A DNA stretch of 39,354 nucleotides, taken from NCBI GenBank assembly GCA_016930275.1, contig JAFGHA010000002.1, positions 1 to 39,354 of the forward strand, given 5' to 3'. The notes beneath the pieces are model-generated. The model saw nothing but the letters and a program-made list of their open reading frames with translations, had not been told where the DNA came from and ran no database searches. Positions within the stretch are counted from its first letter, which is position 1. Every line of letters begins with the position of its first letter. The position numbers and the translations under genes are program-made. This document shows, piece after piece, positions 1 to 10,055 of this stretch. The stretch comes from Chitinispirillaceae bacterium. GTDB lineage: Bacteria > Fibrobacterota > Chitinivibrionia > Chitinivibrionales > Chitinispirillaceae.

Positions 1-3000
1 AACGACAAGATCACCCACCGGAGTCTCGGCATCATCAATCGTAAAGGAGAGCGGACCAACCGCTGTGCCTTCCACGGTCGATTGATCTGCAATCTCGGTA
101 ATTGTCGGGGCCTGGTTCAATCCCACCACAATTATCGAAACCGTTGCCGGTGCACTTGCGAACCCATCCGGATCGATCACGGTAAAAGTAAACGCATCGG
201 GGCCGGCATAACCGTCAGTCGGTGTATATCTGACATTCGGTGCTGTCCCCACCAATGTTCCATGCGACGGCGTGCTGGGAGGTACGAAGGAAATGAAGGT
301 ACCATCCTCCGGATCCGAACCAGTAAGAGTGATATTGACGAATTCATCCTCATTCATATCAATGGTTACCGTTTGAGGATCGGCAACCGGCCTGCCGTTG
401 ACCGTGATCGAGAATGTTTCGGTCACCGTTGAAAGATGATCCGTTACCGAAACAGTGATCGTTGCTTCACCCCACTTTTCGACAACGGGAACAAGAAGAA
501 CGCTTCTTCCCGCATCCGATCCCGAAAGCGTTATCGCAGAAGCCGGAAACAGCTCAGCATTATCCGATACAGCAGTAACCTCAAGTGCCGATGCGGGAGT
601 TTCGGCATCACTTATGGTGAAAAGGACCGGACTGATCTCCACCCCCTGATTCACAAGAGGAATGTCGTTGATCGGAGTGATTGTCGGTGCCGTATTGGGG
701 TTTACCTTGTAAACGACATCCACCGAATGGGTGAGCGCTCCAGGATCTCTGGCGGTATAGGTTACCGTCTCTTCTCCCTCCCATCCCGTTTTTGCTTCAA
801 TTGTGGCGATTCTGTTGACTATTGAAACCGTCAGGTTGCCGCTCGCGGTTGTCACCATCCAGGTGAGTTGCTGATCGGTATTGTCGGGATCGCTGACATA
901 ATTGTCAAGCTGGACCGGGTTGAAGGTACCGCCCCGGATAATGATCTGTCCGGGGATCGTACTCACCACGGGAGGATCATTCACCGCATTTACCGTGATA
1001 TCCACCCGAGCTATGTTGCTGCCCAGTTGGCCGTCATGAGCTGAGAATTCAAAGAAGTCGGTTCCATAGAAATTACTCGTCGAAGTATAGGTGTAATTCT
1101 GCCCGGAACCGGAGAGAGTGCCGTGCGTCGGATTGGTAACAATGGAGTAGGATAAGGTCGGTCCGTCGATATCATTCGCCATGATGGTGATTGACAACGG
1201 CGTATCTTCATTGGTGGTCAGCTGCTGCGCCACCGCCCAGGGTGGCAGGTTTTCAAGCGCCACGCCGATAATCACTGCCGTCGGCGAACTTACGGCCGAT
1301 GCGGCATCCTGCACGATAAAAAGAATAGTATCGAGACCCTTGAAATACTGATTCGGGATATAGAATATCCGTGCGTTTCCGATCGACGACGTATCAAGCG
1401 TTCCGTTTACCGGCTTTTTAAAGATATGGTAGGACAGCAGCCCGCCTTCGATATCACTGCCGGCAAGAACGATCTGCAGCGGCGTATTATTCCCGGTATT
1501 GAATCCGGTAGTCAGCGATTGCGTAATTCCAACCGGAGCGTCATTTATGGGATTGATCGTGAAACGTACCACTGCGGAAGCACTGGTTGCACTGCCGTCG
1601 CTGACGGTAAAAAGCAGGGAATCACTGCCGAAGAAATTCTGATTCGGGATATATCTGATTTTTGGAAGCGTTCCTTCCAGGCGTCCGTTTACCGGGCTGC
1701 GGATAATGGTAAATAAAAGAGGAGAATTCTCGACATCGGTTCCGGTAAGAGAATCGTCTTTGGGCGTATCCTCATTGAGCATTATGGTTTTTGAAATCGC
1801 GACGGGCGGCTGATTGTCGAGTGCAACTCCCACCGTAATCAGAACGGCGGTACTGGCCAGTCCGGACGGATCAAGCGCACGATACCAGAGGGAATCGTAT
1901 CCCTTGAAACCTGTAGCCGGAGTGTAGCTTATCCAGCCGCTGGCGATACCATCGGTAGCAACGGTTCCATGAAGGGGATTCGAGGTTACCTCGTAGGTGA
2001 ATACCATATCGTCAACATCTTTTGCCTGCAGTTGTATGGCAACCGAGGCATTGATACCCGTGGTCACCATCCTGGTAACCGCGGACGGCGGATCGTTGAC
2101 CGGCAGCACTTCAATGACCACCCGGGCAGGCTCACTGGTGAGAGCCCCGTCGTTGACCGCGAACCAGAATGTATCGTTGCCGTTGAAATCGGTGGCGGTT
2201 TTGTAACTGATATTGGGCAAATTTCCTTCCAGTTGCCCGAACTTCGGATGATCGACAATTGAATATATCAGGTTGGCAGCAGACGTTTCGAGATCGCTTC
2301 CGGTGAGAAATATGGTTTGCGTCACGTCTTCATTGATGGTCACGCTCTGCGGATCGGCTACGGGACGCTGATTGTTGACCGCCACCGAGATGATGACCGT
2401 TGCCGTATTGCTGATCCCGCCGGATGCATCCCGGGCAACGAATCGTAGCGTATCGCTCCCCTTGAAATTATCATCCGGCGTGTAGATCACCTGGCCCTGC
2501 CCGATAATTGAGGTGTCGAGCTGACCGTTTTCAGGAAAACCGGTAATGTTGAAAGTCAACGATGTATCATCAACGTCATTCGCCCCGAGGGTAATCGTGA
2601 CGCTTCCGTTCAACAGCACCGCAACCGACTGCGATTGAGCGAGTGGAAGGTCATTTACCGGCTCCACGGTAATAATTACCGACGCAGGCTCGCTGACCAG
2701 CATACCGTCACTGGCGGTAAATTGCAGGGTATCGGAACCGTTGAAATCACGATACGGGGAATAAACACGTTCCGGTCCGGAACCGTTAAGGGTGCCGTGC
2801 TTCGGCAGATCGACGATGACATACGAAAGCGGCGAGCCGTCCGGATCCCTGCCGTTCAAGGTGAGATTGACGGGAGTGTCCTCCGAACCGGTAACATCCG
2901 ACGGAAAAGCAAGAGGCCGCTGATTGGGCAGACCCACTTCGAAAACTATCAGCGCCGAGGGACCGACGCATCCGACCGCATCGGTGGCCCGATAGGAAAG

Positions 3001-4773
3001 CGTATCATTCCCGGTGAATCCGCTTTCCGGAGTGTACGTGATTCCCGGAAGATTCGAGGAATCGATTGTTCCATGAGAGGGAGTTTTCTCAAGTTCATAA
3101 GTGAATACGGAATCATCGGGATCATTGACGGAAAGCGTAAACGTCACCGGTGTATTGACTGCAGTAGGTATTCCCATATCCGCGATAACGGGAGTGTCGT
3201 TTACCGAAGATATGACGATAATCACCATTGCCGGATCGCTGTCAATTTTACCGTCATTGACATAGAAGGTAAACGTATCGGCCCCGAATACATCGGAATA
3301 AGGAGTATACAGCCAGTTCGCTCCGGAACCGGTAAGTATTCCGTGCGTGGGATATTCCAGGAGCGAATAGGTAAGTCCATCGGATTCGACATCATCCGCC
3401 GTCAGTAGCAGAGAGAGGGCGACATCCTCGACGGTGGAAAGCTGCTGACCGTGCGCAACCGGTTTCTGATTCTCCATCGCAACGTAGATTCTCAGCAGGA
3501 CGGTATCACTGCTCAGCGCTGAATCACGTGCCGCCCAGGAGATGGTATCAATTCCTTTGAAACCGGTTTCAGGTGTATAGGTAAGTTCACCGTTTTCACC
3601 CAGGACCGCAGAACCATGAAGCGGTTGTCTGATTATCTCATAGGTAAGCAGTGAATCATCCCAGTCGGTAGCCGATAGCGTCACGGTTACCGGAACGCCC
3701 TCCCCGGTAGCAACACTCTGTGATTTCGCCACCGGCGCCCGGTTACCATCACTGACGGTAATAACGATACGCTGGGAATCACTCAGCGGCGGAAAACCGA
3801 AATCAGTGACTTTCAGGGTAAGAGGACCGCTGGAGACCTCTCCTTTCGCGGGAATCCAGAGAATTTTTCCGGAGAGTGAATCGAACTGCATCCCCGAAGG
3901 AAGCGCCCCCAGAAGCTGCCAGCTGAATCCTGTTTCATCTGCATCAACAGCAATCGGCTGGTATTCGTAAAGAACACCCGTTTTTGCCGTGGTGGGAGGA
4001 TTGCTGATAATTTCCGGTGCTTCGTTGAAGTCAACATCACCCACCAGTATCGTGGTGAGAAAGGTGGTCGAGGAATTGCCATCGGAAACAAGGAAAACTA
4101 TCGAATATTTTCCGATATCACCCGCTTCCGACTGCCATTCAAAAAAACCGTTTTCGAGAACCGCCTGATCCGCCCGTGGAAGAGAATCACTTTCAAAAAA
4201 GAAACTGTACGAGAGTTGATCCCCGTCGATATCGGTGGCGGCAACCGCAAAGCGGACCTTCGCACCTTCCTCGATGCGGTATACTTTTCGCGGAGTTTCG
4301 GAAATGAACTGCGGTGGAGAATTTTCAGGATTATCGGGAGGGGCTAAAATGAAAGCCGTGGCGGTTACCGTGGAGATATACCCGCGTTGCTTATAGGTAA
4401 CCACTTCAAAACGACGCTCTCCACCGGTATGAAACATGATATTCAGCCGTGTGGTGTCACGAACATCATCCGGTCCGAAACGGATGACGATCATGGTATC
4501 GAGCTTCCGCTCTGCAGCGGAATCTGCGGCTGAAAAGATTGATATTTTCAGCGAATCGATAAAATAGCCAAGTTCAAAGGCGAGGAGAACTTCAATTTCT
4601 TTTTCGGTACTGTCGACAATAACCGTATCGACCACACCGGTTGATGACCTCAGTGCAAGCAGGGTCAACGCCGCTTCAGGGGAGGCTCCGTCGGTAGGCA
4701 TCTCGCCACAGTAATGAAAAAAACCGATCGTGACGGCGAAAAGGACCAGACAACAATTCTTTACTATCCTCAT
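1..4773 (-). CDS. Giant Ig/cadherin-like tandem-repeat surface protein, N-terminal 1591 residues (C-terminus off the window)
   Basis: An uninterrupted reverse-strand frame runs from an ATG at 4773, preceded by GGAGTGAG, through base 1 without a stop. The N-terminus has a basic start and hydrophobic stretch ending in Cys22 (FHYC), so it is an exported protein and possibly a lipoprotein. Residues about 30-150 are unrecognised. After that comes a long run of ~90-residue beta-sandwich modules of the Big_9/tandem-95 type, with signatures such as EDTPVNLTL, PxHGTL, YTPxxxFxGxDTL and VNDPP linkers. Between about 960 and 3755 the modules alternate in two types with a period near 555 bp. The most C-terminal modules visible (bases 1-960) diverge from that pattern. 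Such proteins usually act as long adhesins or surface stalks; the ligand cannot be inferred. A sorting or anchoring domain would lie outside the window. Confidence 0.9.
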   Translation of the reverse strand, partial: MRIVKNCCLVLFAVTIGFFHYCGEMPTDGASPEAALTLLALRSSTGVVDTVIVDSTEKEIEVLLAFELGYFIDSLKISIFSAADSAAERKLDTMIVIRFGPDDVRDTTRLNIMFHTGGERRFEVVTYKQRGYISTVTATAFILAPPDNPENSPPQFISETPRKVYRIEEGAKVRFAVAATDIDGDQLSYSFFFESDSLPRADQAVLENGFFEWQSEAGDIGKYSIVFLVSDGNSSTTFLTTILVGDVDFNEAPEIISNPPTTAKTGVLYEYQPIAVDADETGFSWQLLGALPSGMQFDSLSGKILWIPAKGEVSSGPLTLKVTDFGFPPLSDSQRIVITVSDGNRAPVAKSQSVATGEGVPVTVTLSATDWDDSLLTYEIIRQPLHGSAVLGENGELTYTPETGFKGIDTISWAARDSALSSDTVLLRIYVAMENQKPVAHGQQLSTVEDVALSLLLTADDVESDGLTYSLLEYPTHGILTGSGANWLYTPYSDVFGADTFTFYVNDGKIDSDPAMVIIVISSVNDTPVIADMGIPTAVNTPVTFTLSVNDPDDSVFTYELEKTPSHGTIDSSNLPGITYTPESGFTGNDTLSYRATDAVGCVGPSALIVFEVGLPNQRPLAFPSDVTGSEDTPVNLTLNGRDPDGSPLSYVIVDLPKHGTLNGSGPERVYSPYRDFNGSDTLQFTASDGMLVSEPASVIITVEPVNDLPLAQSQSVAVLLNGSVTITLGANDVDDTSLTFNITGFPENGQLDTSIIGQGQVIYTPDDNFKGSDTLRFVARDASGGISNTATVIISVAVNNQRPVADPQSVTINEDVTQTIFLTGSDLETSAANLIYSIVDHPKFGQLEGNLPNISYKTATDFNGNDTFWFAVNDGALTSEPARVVIEVLPVNDPPSAVTRMVTTGINASVAIQLQAKDVDDMVFTYEVTSNPLHGTVATDGIASGWISYTPATGFKGYDSLWYRALDPSGLASTAVLITVGVALDNQPPVAISKTIMLNEDTPKDDSLTGTDVENSPLLFTIIRSPVNGRLEGTLPKIRYIPNQNFFGSDSLLFTVSDGSATSASAVVRFTINPINDAPVGITQSLTTGFNTGNNTPLQIVLAGSDIEGGLLSYHIFKKPVNGTLDTSSIGNARIFYIPNQYFKGLDTILFIVQDAASAVSSPTAVIIGVALENLPPWAVAQQLTTNEDTPLSITIMANDIDGPTLSYSIVTNPTHGTLSGSGQNYTYTSTSNFYGTDFFEFSAHDGQLGSNIARVDITVNAVNDPPVVSTIPGQIIIRGGTFNPVQLDNYVSDPDNTDQQLTWMVTTASGNLTVSIVNRIATIEAKTGWEGEETVTYTARDPGALTHSVDVVYKVNPNTAPTITPINDIPLVNQGVEISPVLFTISDAETPASALEVTAVSDNAELFPASAITLSGSDAGRSVLLVPVVEKWGEATITVSVTDHLSTVTETFSITVNGRPVADPQTVTIDMNEDEFVNITLTGSDPEDGTFISFVPPSTPSHGTLVGTAPNVRYTPTDGYAGPDAFTFTVIDPDGFASAPATVSIIVVGLNQAPTITEIADQSTVEGTAVGPLSFTIDDAETPVGDLVV
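960..3755 (-). repeat. Five copies of a two-module (~185-residue) repeat inside the giant surface protein
   Basis: VNDxP-type linkers are encoded near 975, 1540, 2095, 2650 and 3195. NQxP-type linkers are encoded near 1245, 1815, 2375, 2925 and 3470. Both series have a spacing of about 545-560 bp, so the repeating unit is a pair of Ig-like modules rather than a single module. The array ends N-terminally at a related linker (SDGNRAPVA) near 3745. Confidence 0.75.
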
Positions 4774-5110
4774 AATACTCACTCCGTTGTGAAAATTCCC
4801 CCCACCCGTCCATGTCGAAACATGATTCGGATTTACACCTTTATCACGGCATAATAAAATTATCAGCCGGAAATAGCCGGGAAACACCAGCAGTCGACTT
4901 GTTTTACAGACTGTAAGGATCCGCGTGTCTGAAGACTATCCCTGAAGGGAAGCTTTATCCTGTTGAAATTCCGATTCCGGGAATATAATCCCCTACCAAC
5001 ACTCTATTCCATTACCAACCTGCAGTAACGAGTATTCTGCCAGGTCCAACAAGAAAATAGTTGTATGAATACAAGGGAAACAACAAAAAGGTGACGAAAT
5101 ACAATAAAAT

Positions 5111-5177
5111 GGTGACATGCACCTTGCCGTCCTCCCGGGGGGACGGTACCGGCAGGTCGTGCGTGACCCGTATTTTT
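5111..5177 (+). terminator. Nested GC-rich palindrome followed by a T tract (possible terminator of a small RNA)
   Basis: The core arms CCGTCC (5127-5132) and GGACGG (5141-5146) are extended by imperfect outer pairing: GGTGAC at 5111 with GTGACC near 5163-5168, and TGCAC near 5118 with GTGC near 5159. The sequence TATTTTT follows on the plus strand at 5171-5177. No annotated plus-strand gene ends here, so if it is a terminator it belongs to an unannotated transcript. Confidence 0.4.
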
Positions 5178-5291
5178 CATAAACACGGTTACTTACAGCA
5201 TTTCAAGCACATTCAAGTCATTGAAGTCCCGTAATATTTCTAATGCTTCCGTGGTGCGGAATCGATATAATCTTATGGAAATCATTCAATA

Positions 5292-5417
5292 CCACCGACC
5301 ATGTCATTAGAGGGTGGCCGGGTCAGAATCCCGGACGGTTTTTGCAATCCGGCATTCCAGATTTGCCGGATGTGCAACGAGTCAGACGAGTGGCGAGACA
5401 CTGTTCATCAAACCGTC
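5292..5417 (+). promoter_or_regulatory. Structured 5' leader with a predicted three-way junction (candidate cis-regulatory RNA)
   Basis: Read by eye, GACGGTTT (5334-5341) is exactly complementary to AAACCGTC (5410-5417). This helix encloses a strong hairpin (ATCCGGCA 5347-5354 with TGCCGGAT 5364-5371, extended by GCA/TGC) and a small AGTG/CACT hairpin (5389-5402). Two more hairpins lie upstream: CCACC/GGTGG, and CCGGG (5318-5322) with CCCGG (5330-5334). The 3' strand of the closing helix ends 10 nt before the AGGAGG ribosome site (5428-5433). I could not match it to a known class. A few words (AATCCCGGACGG, AGTCAGA) faintly recall cobalamin riboswitches, but the essential boxes are missing. 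Confidence 0.4.
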
Positions 5418-5448
5418 TACTGCAGCAGGAGGAATTTCCAGAGCGCTG

Positions 5449-8388
5449 ATGAAAAAAACAAGCGGAAATACGGCTCTCCCGTTACTGATTCTGTTGACGG
5501 TGAAAGTACTTACCTCTCAGCAACTGCAGTGGTTTTCCGATGTAAACGGAGAAAACAGCGGTCATACCGTCTGCGCATTTCTCAATCTCCCCGCACATCC
5601 GGTCACCCTAGCACGAGGAATTTCCTCGGATCCGGGCGCACTGCCGACGCTCTCGATTCCCGACCATACCGCGATCACCGCCCTGTCGGATCGTTACCGT
5701 TTCGGATTCTCTCATCTTGAATGGCTGATGGGGCTTCGCAAGGAAACTCTGGCGGCACTTTTCCCGGTGCTTGACGTCGGCACTTTCGGCGGGTTCGCGC
5801 AATTATACACCCCGGGAACCATCACCAACGCCCGCGATATCGACGAACACCCCAGTGACCCCTCCTATCTCGAATACCAGATCGGTGCAACTTATGCCCG
5901 GGGATTCTTCGACAATGTAGTCAGTGCAGGCTGTGCGGTGGCCTTCATCGAAAGTCGTATCGAAGAGGTAACCGGAAGGTCGGTCGCCGGCAGCATCAAC
6001 CTCCGTTATGCTCCCGTGCCTTTACTCGCGACGGAAATCGGTGTCTCATCGCTCGGGAAACCGATGATGTACAGTACCGACACCCCGGAACCGCTTCCCG
6101 CCCGTATCGGCTGGACCATTACTTATAAACCCGTCCCTTCGGGTCATTCACTGCGACGCTGGTTCGATCCCGACATCGGTATCGGTGTCAGTAAAATCGC
6201 CGATGAACCGCTTACCGCGGGTATCAGTACCGAAATCGCCACCGGTCCGTATGTCCGTATCCGCACCGGGTATGAGTACACCAAAGGGGTTTCTCCTTCC
6301 GCTCACGGTATTTCGGCCGGTGCGGGTATACGCTGGGAATCCTTCACTCTTGATGGCGCCTGGCGGTATCTGTCACCGGAATTCGGGCCGGTATGGGCGG
6401 TGGCACTCACCCATGAACGCGAGGAACTTAAAAAACGGACTGCGGAAGATTATTACGTGATCGCGGAGAAACACTACCGGAAACAGCGTCCGGCACTGAG
6501 CAGACTCAACGCGAAACGCGCCCTGCGGCTCGATCCGAACATGTGGAAAGCACATGCGCTCCTTCAGCGGATCAAATCCGATTTTCTCCGGAGTAAACGG
6601 AGAGAGATCGCCCTCATTTATACGGGAAATGCGCAGGGCAATTTTACCGTACCTCTTGAAGAAGGGGTTCCCGGGGGTTTCGCCCGCCAGGCTGGTGTCA
6701 TAACCGCATTGCGATCGGAATTTCCGTTCTCGGTCGCGATCGAAACCGGCAATATGCTCACTTCCGACATGCAGCCGCTGCGAAGCTCATTCGCCGGTTC
6801 CTATCTGGAATACATCGGCTACGATGCCGTCGGTTGCGGCAGCGGAGAATTTCTGTTCGGGCTGCGGAAATTGTCAACGATCGGCAACGGGAACCTGCGG
6901 TATATCTGTTCAAATGCGACGACCTCTCCCGATGCCATCATCCGTCACCGTATCATCGAACGTGAAGGGTACCGTTTCTTCGTCGCCTCATGGCTCAGTC
7001 CCTCACTTCTTCCGCCGAAAGAACGCGAACGGGTACTCGGACTTGAACAATCGGATCTTCTCAACAAGGCGAAAAACTGCAACCTTCGTATTCTCATCAT
7101 CCACGCCTCATGGGAGGAACTCCGCACTCTGGCACCGGCGTTAGCCGGTTTTGACATCTGCATCTGCGGAGATATCGATCAGCGGTTCGCTTCACCCATG
7201 AAACTCGGAACCTGTACGGTACTGTCCGCGGGAAGTAGCGGAAAGTATGTCGGCAATCTCATTATCCGTTTTGATGAAAACCGCGCGGTTACCGGAATGG
7301 AAAACCGGCTCTACGCACTTGACTCCCGTATCTCTCCCGATACCGCCATCTCCCGCAAGATAAGCGTTTTTTCAAAAAACGCGGAACTCTCCCGAACACC
7401 CGCGGGAGTAAAGAAATCGGCGAAAGGAACTTTTGTATTCACCTCCGACCGCGACGGTAAAAAGGATATTTTTCTCAAGGTCACCGATCAGTTCGCGGAA
7501 TTTCCTCTTACCGGATCAATCGTGGACACCTGCGATAACCCCGTTCTTTCATTTCCCGCCGGTCAGATCGCCTGCCGGGCGATCGACGGTTCCTGCCGCC
7601 GCCTTATGACCATGAAAGTCGACGGAAGTGATAAACGGTACATTGCCGACAGTCTCGCGGTTCGCGACGCCTCATTTTCTCCCGATGGACGCTGGATCTA
7701 TTACGCCGCAGCCCCCTGCGGCGATACCGTTACCGATATTTACCGTGTTAAAACTGAAGGTGGACCGAGTTTCCCGCTTATCGCGTGGCCCGATGCGACG
7801 GAAACCGCTCCGGTGTTTTCGCCGGACGGTTCTTCGATGATTTTCCGTTCCGACCAGGACGGAACCTTCCAGCTCTACCTCACCAATTCCGAAGGAGAGC
7901 TTCCGTTGCGTATTACCGATGAAACTGCGAATTACTACGTCCCCGCATTCTCACCCGACGGAGCGATGATCGCCTACCTTTCCGACGCCATGAATTTCGG
8001 CGGAAGATGCGATCTCTGGCTGTTCGAGCGTGAAGGCGGGACCCATCGCAGAATCACCCAGCGCTCCGATGTCAAGGAGTTCTGCTGGTGTGCGGACGGG
8101 CGTACCATCGTCTACTCCATGGGAGCCGTCACCGACGAACTGGCCGCGGTTGATATACTGTCATACCGGTTCAGGAAACTGGTACCGGGCGGCAGGGAAA
8201 AGAAGACCTGGAATGAACGGGCACCGCAGACGATGCTGATCGGGAAAGAGGAATACATTGTTTACGTACGTGATTATCCCGAGGAAGAGGACCGGCAGAT
8301 CTACCGGATTAAAACCGACGGTACCGGTAATACCCGTATCGTCAAAAGTCCCGGCAGCGACTGGTTCACCATGCGGCCGACTCCCTGA
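5449..8388 (+). CDS. PorV-like barrel / UshA-like pseudo-phosphatase / TolB-like propeller fusion protein
   Basis: I place the start at the ATG at 5449, where AGGAGG (5428-5433) precedes MKKTSGNTALPLLILL, a signal peptide. This gives 979 residues. Residues about 30-320 resemble the PorV/PorQ/UPF0164 outer-membrane barrel family (FLNLPAHPVTLARG, GFSHLEWLMG, INLRYAPVP). A helical, TPR-like linker follows (~320-380). Residues ~387-630 follow the 5'-nucleotidase/UshA metallophosphatase fold, but each metal motif is replaced: TGNAQGNF, ETGNML, GCGSGEF, IHASWE, CGDIDQ. The closing SAGSSGKYVGNL segment remains. Residues ~660-979 are a TolB/WD40-like propeller with repeated FSPDG motifs. The domain order suggests an outer-membrane or periplasmic scaffold rather than an enzyme; this is inference. 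It converges with the Smr gene with 6 nt between stops. Confidence 0.85.
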   Translation: MKKTSGNTALPLLILLTVKVLTSQQLQWFSDVNGENSGHTVCAFLNLPAHPVTLARGISSDPGALPTLSIPDHTAITALSDRYRFGFSHLEWLMGLRKETLAALFPVLDVGTFGGFAQLYTPGTITNARDIDEHPSDPSYLEYQIGATYARGFFDNVVSAGCAVAFIESRIEEVTGRSVAGSINLRYAPVPLLATEIGVSSLGKPMMYSTDTPEPLPARIGWTITYKPVPSGHSLRRWFDPDIGIGVSKIADEPLTAGISTEIATGPYVRIRTGYEYTKGVSPSAHGISAGAGIRWESFTLDGAWRYLSPEFGPVWAVALTHEREELKKRTAEDYYVIAEKHYRKQRPALSRLNAKRALRLDPNMWKAHALLQRIKSDFLRSKRREIALIYTGNAQGNFTVPLEEGVPGGFARQAGVITALRSEFPFSVAIETGNMLTSDMQPLRSSFAGSYLEYIGYDAVGCGSGEFLFGLRKLSTIGNGNLRYICSNATTSPDAIIRHRIIEREGYRFFVASWLSPSLLPPKERERVLGLEQSDLLNKAKNCNLRILIIHASWEELRTLAPALAGFDICICGDIDQRFASPMKLGTCTVLSAGSSGKYVGNLIIRFDENRAVTGMENRLYALDSRISPDTAISRKISVFSKNAELSRTPAGVKKSAKGTFVFTSDRDGKKDIFLKVTDQFAEFPLTGSIVDTCDNPVLSFPAGQIACRAIDGSCRRLMTMKVDGSDKRYIADSLAVRDASFSPDGRWIYYAAAPCGDTVTDIYRVKTEGGPSFPLIAWPDATETAPVFSPDGSSMIFRSDQDGTFQLYLTNSEGELPLRITDETANYYVPAFSPDGAMIAYLSDAMNFGGRCDLWLFEREGGTHRRITQRSDVKEFCWCADGRTIVYSMGAVTDELAAVDILSYRFRKLVPGGREKKTWNERAPQTMLIGKEEYIVYVRDYPEEEDRQIYRIKTDGTGNTRIVKSPGSDWFTMRPTP

Positions 8389-8394
8389 AACCCG

Positions 8395-8792
8395 TTACCG
8401 TATGGAAATGAGCGTCGCTCCGTCGCCGCCGTCCTTGAACGGCGCCGGGCGGTACCACCGGTGGAACGGCCGCAACTCAGTATCAAGCAGATCCGCAACC
8501 AGTTGCTTCAGCACCGGCCCCTCCTGCGGATCGCTGTGCAGTCCATACCCGTGAATCACGAGCAGTTCCTGCGTACCGTTCTCTCTGCACCTGTCGAGAG
8601 CCGACCGCAGGCGTATGACCGCTTCGGCGGAACGCAATCCGTGCAGGTCAAGTGTCATCCGATGTTTTTTTGACCGTTTGTTGCGCCGTACCGATGTTCT
8701 GTCATCATTGAAGGACTGATCCTTCCGCTGCACACCGTGCTGTTCGATGTGCGCGAGGATCTCTTCCGCCGATCGCCGTCCGTGTCCGCTCA

Positions 8793-8793
<1 letters not shown>
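8395..8793 (-). CDS. Smr-domain protein (stand-alone, 132 aa)
   Basis: The C-terminal ~85 residues match the Smr domain: TLDLHGLRSAEAV starts the domain and LLVIHGYGLHS is the second signature. Stand-alone Smr proteins are small nucleic-acid-binding or nicking proteins, in many cases RNA endonucleases; the substrate here is unknown. The N-terminal ~45 residues are basic and probably flexible. Its ATG overlaps the tgt stop by one base (TGATG), so it is likely translationally coupled and in the same operon as tgt. Confidence 0.88.
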
Positions 8794-10052
<1,259 letters not shown>

Positions 10053-10055
10053 TTA

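Larger units (their letters stand above)
4774..5448. other. 675-nt divergent intergenic region with strong secondary structure
   Basis: No convincing protein gene lies here. The left part is the leader of the giant surface protein (reverse strand). A nested palindrome with a GC-rich core sits at 5111-5169. The right part (5292-5417) is the structured leader of the barrel/propeller gene. An in-frame open stretch continues upstream of 5449 to 5314, but its composition follows the RNA hairpins, so I do not treat it as coding. Confidence 0.6.

Noticed and set aside
2635..3408. 257-residue plus-strand ORF
   Set aside because: Antisense shadow of the giant repeat protein; its Arg/Ile/Gly-rich sequence has no family features.
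5318..5402. Cobalamin riboswitch
   Set aside because: Only short words match; the conserved boxes and overall architecture are not present.
5314..5448. In-frame N-terminal extension of the barrel/propeller gene
   Set aside because: It overlaps the structured leader, has no protein-like character, and the signal peptide and AGGAGG point to the ATG at 5449.
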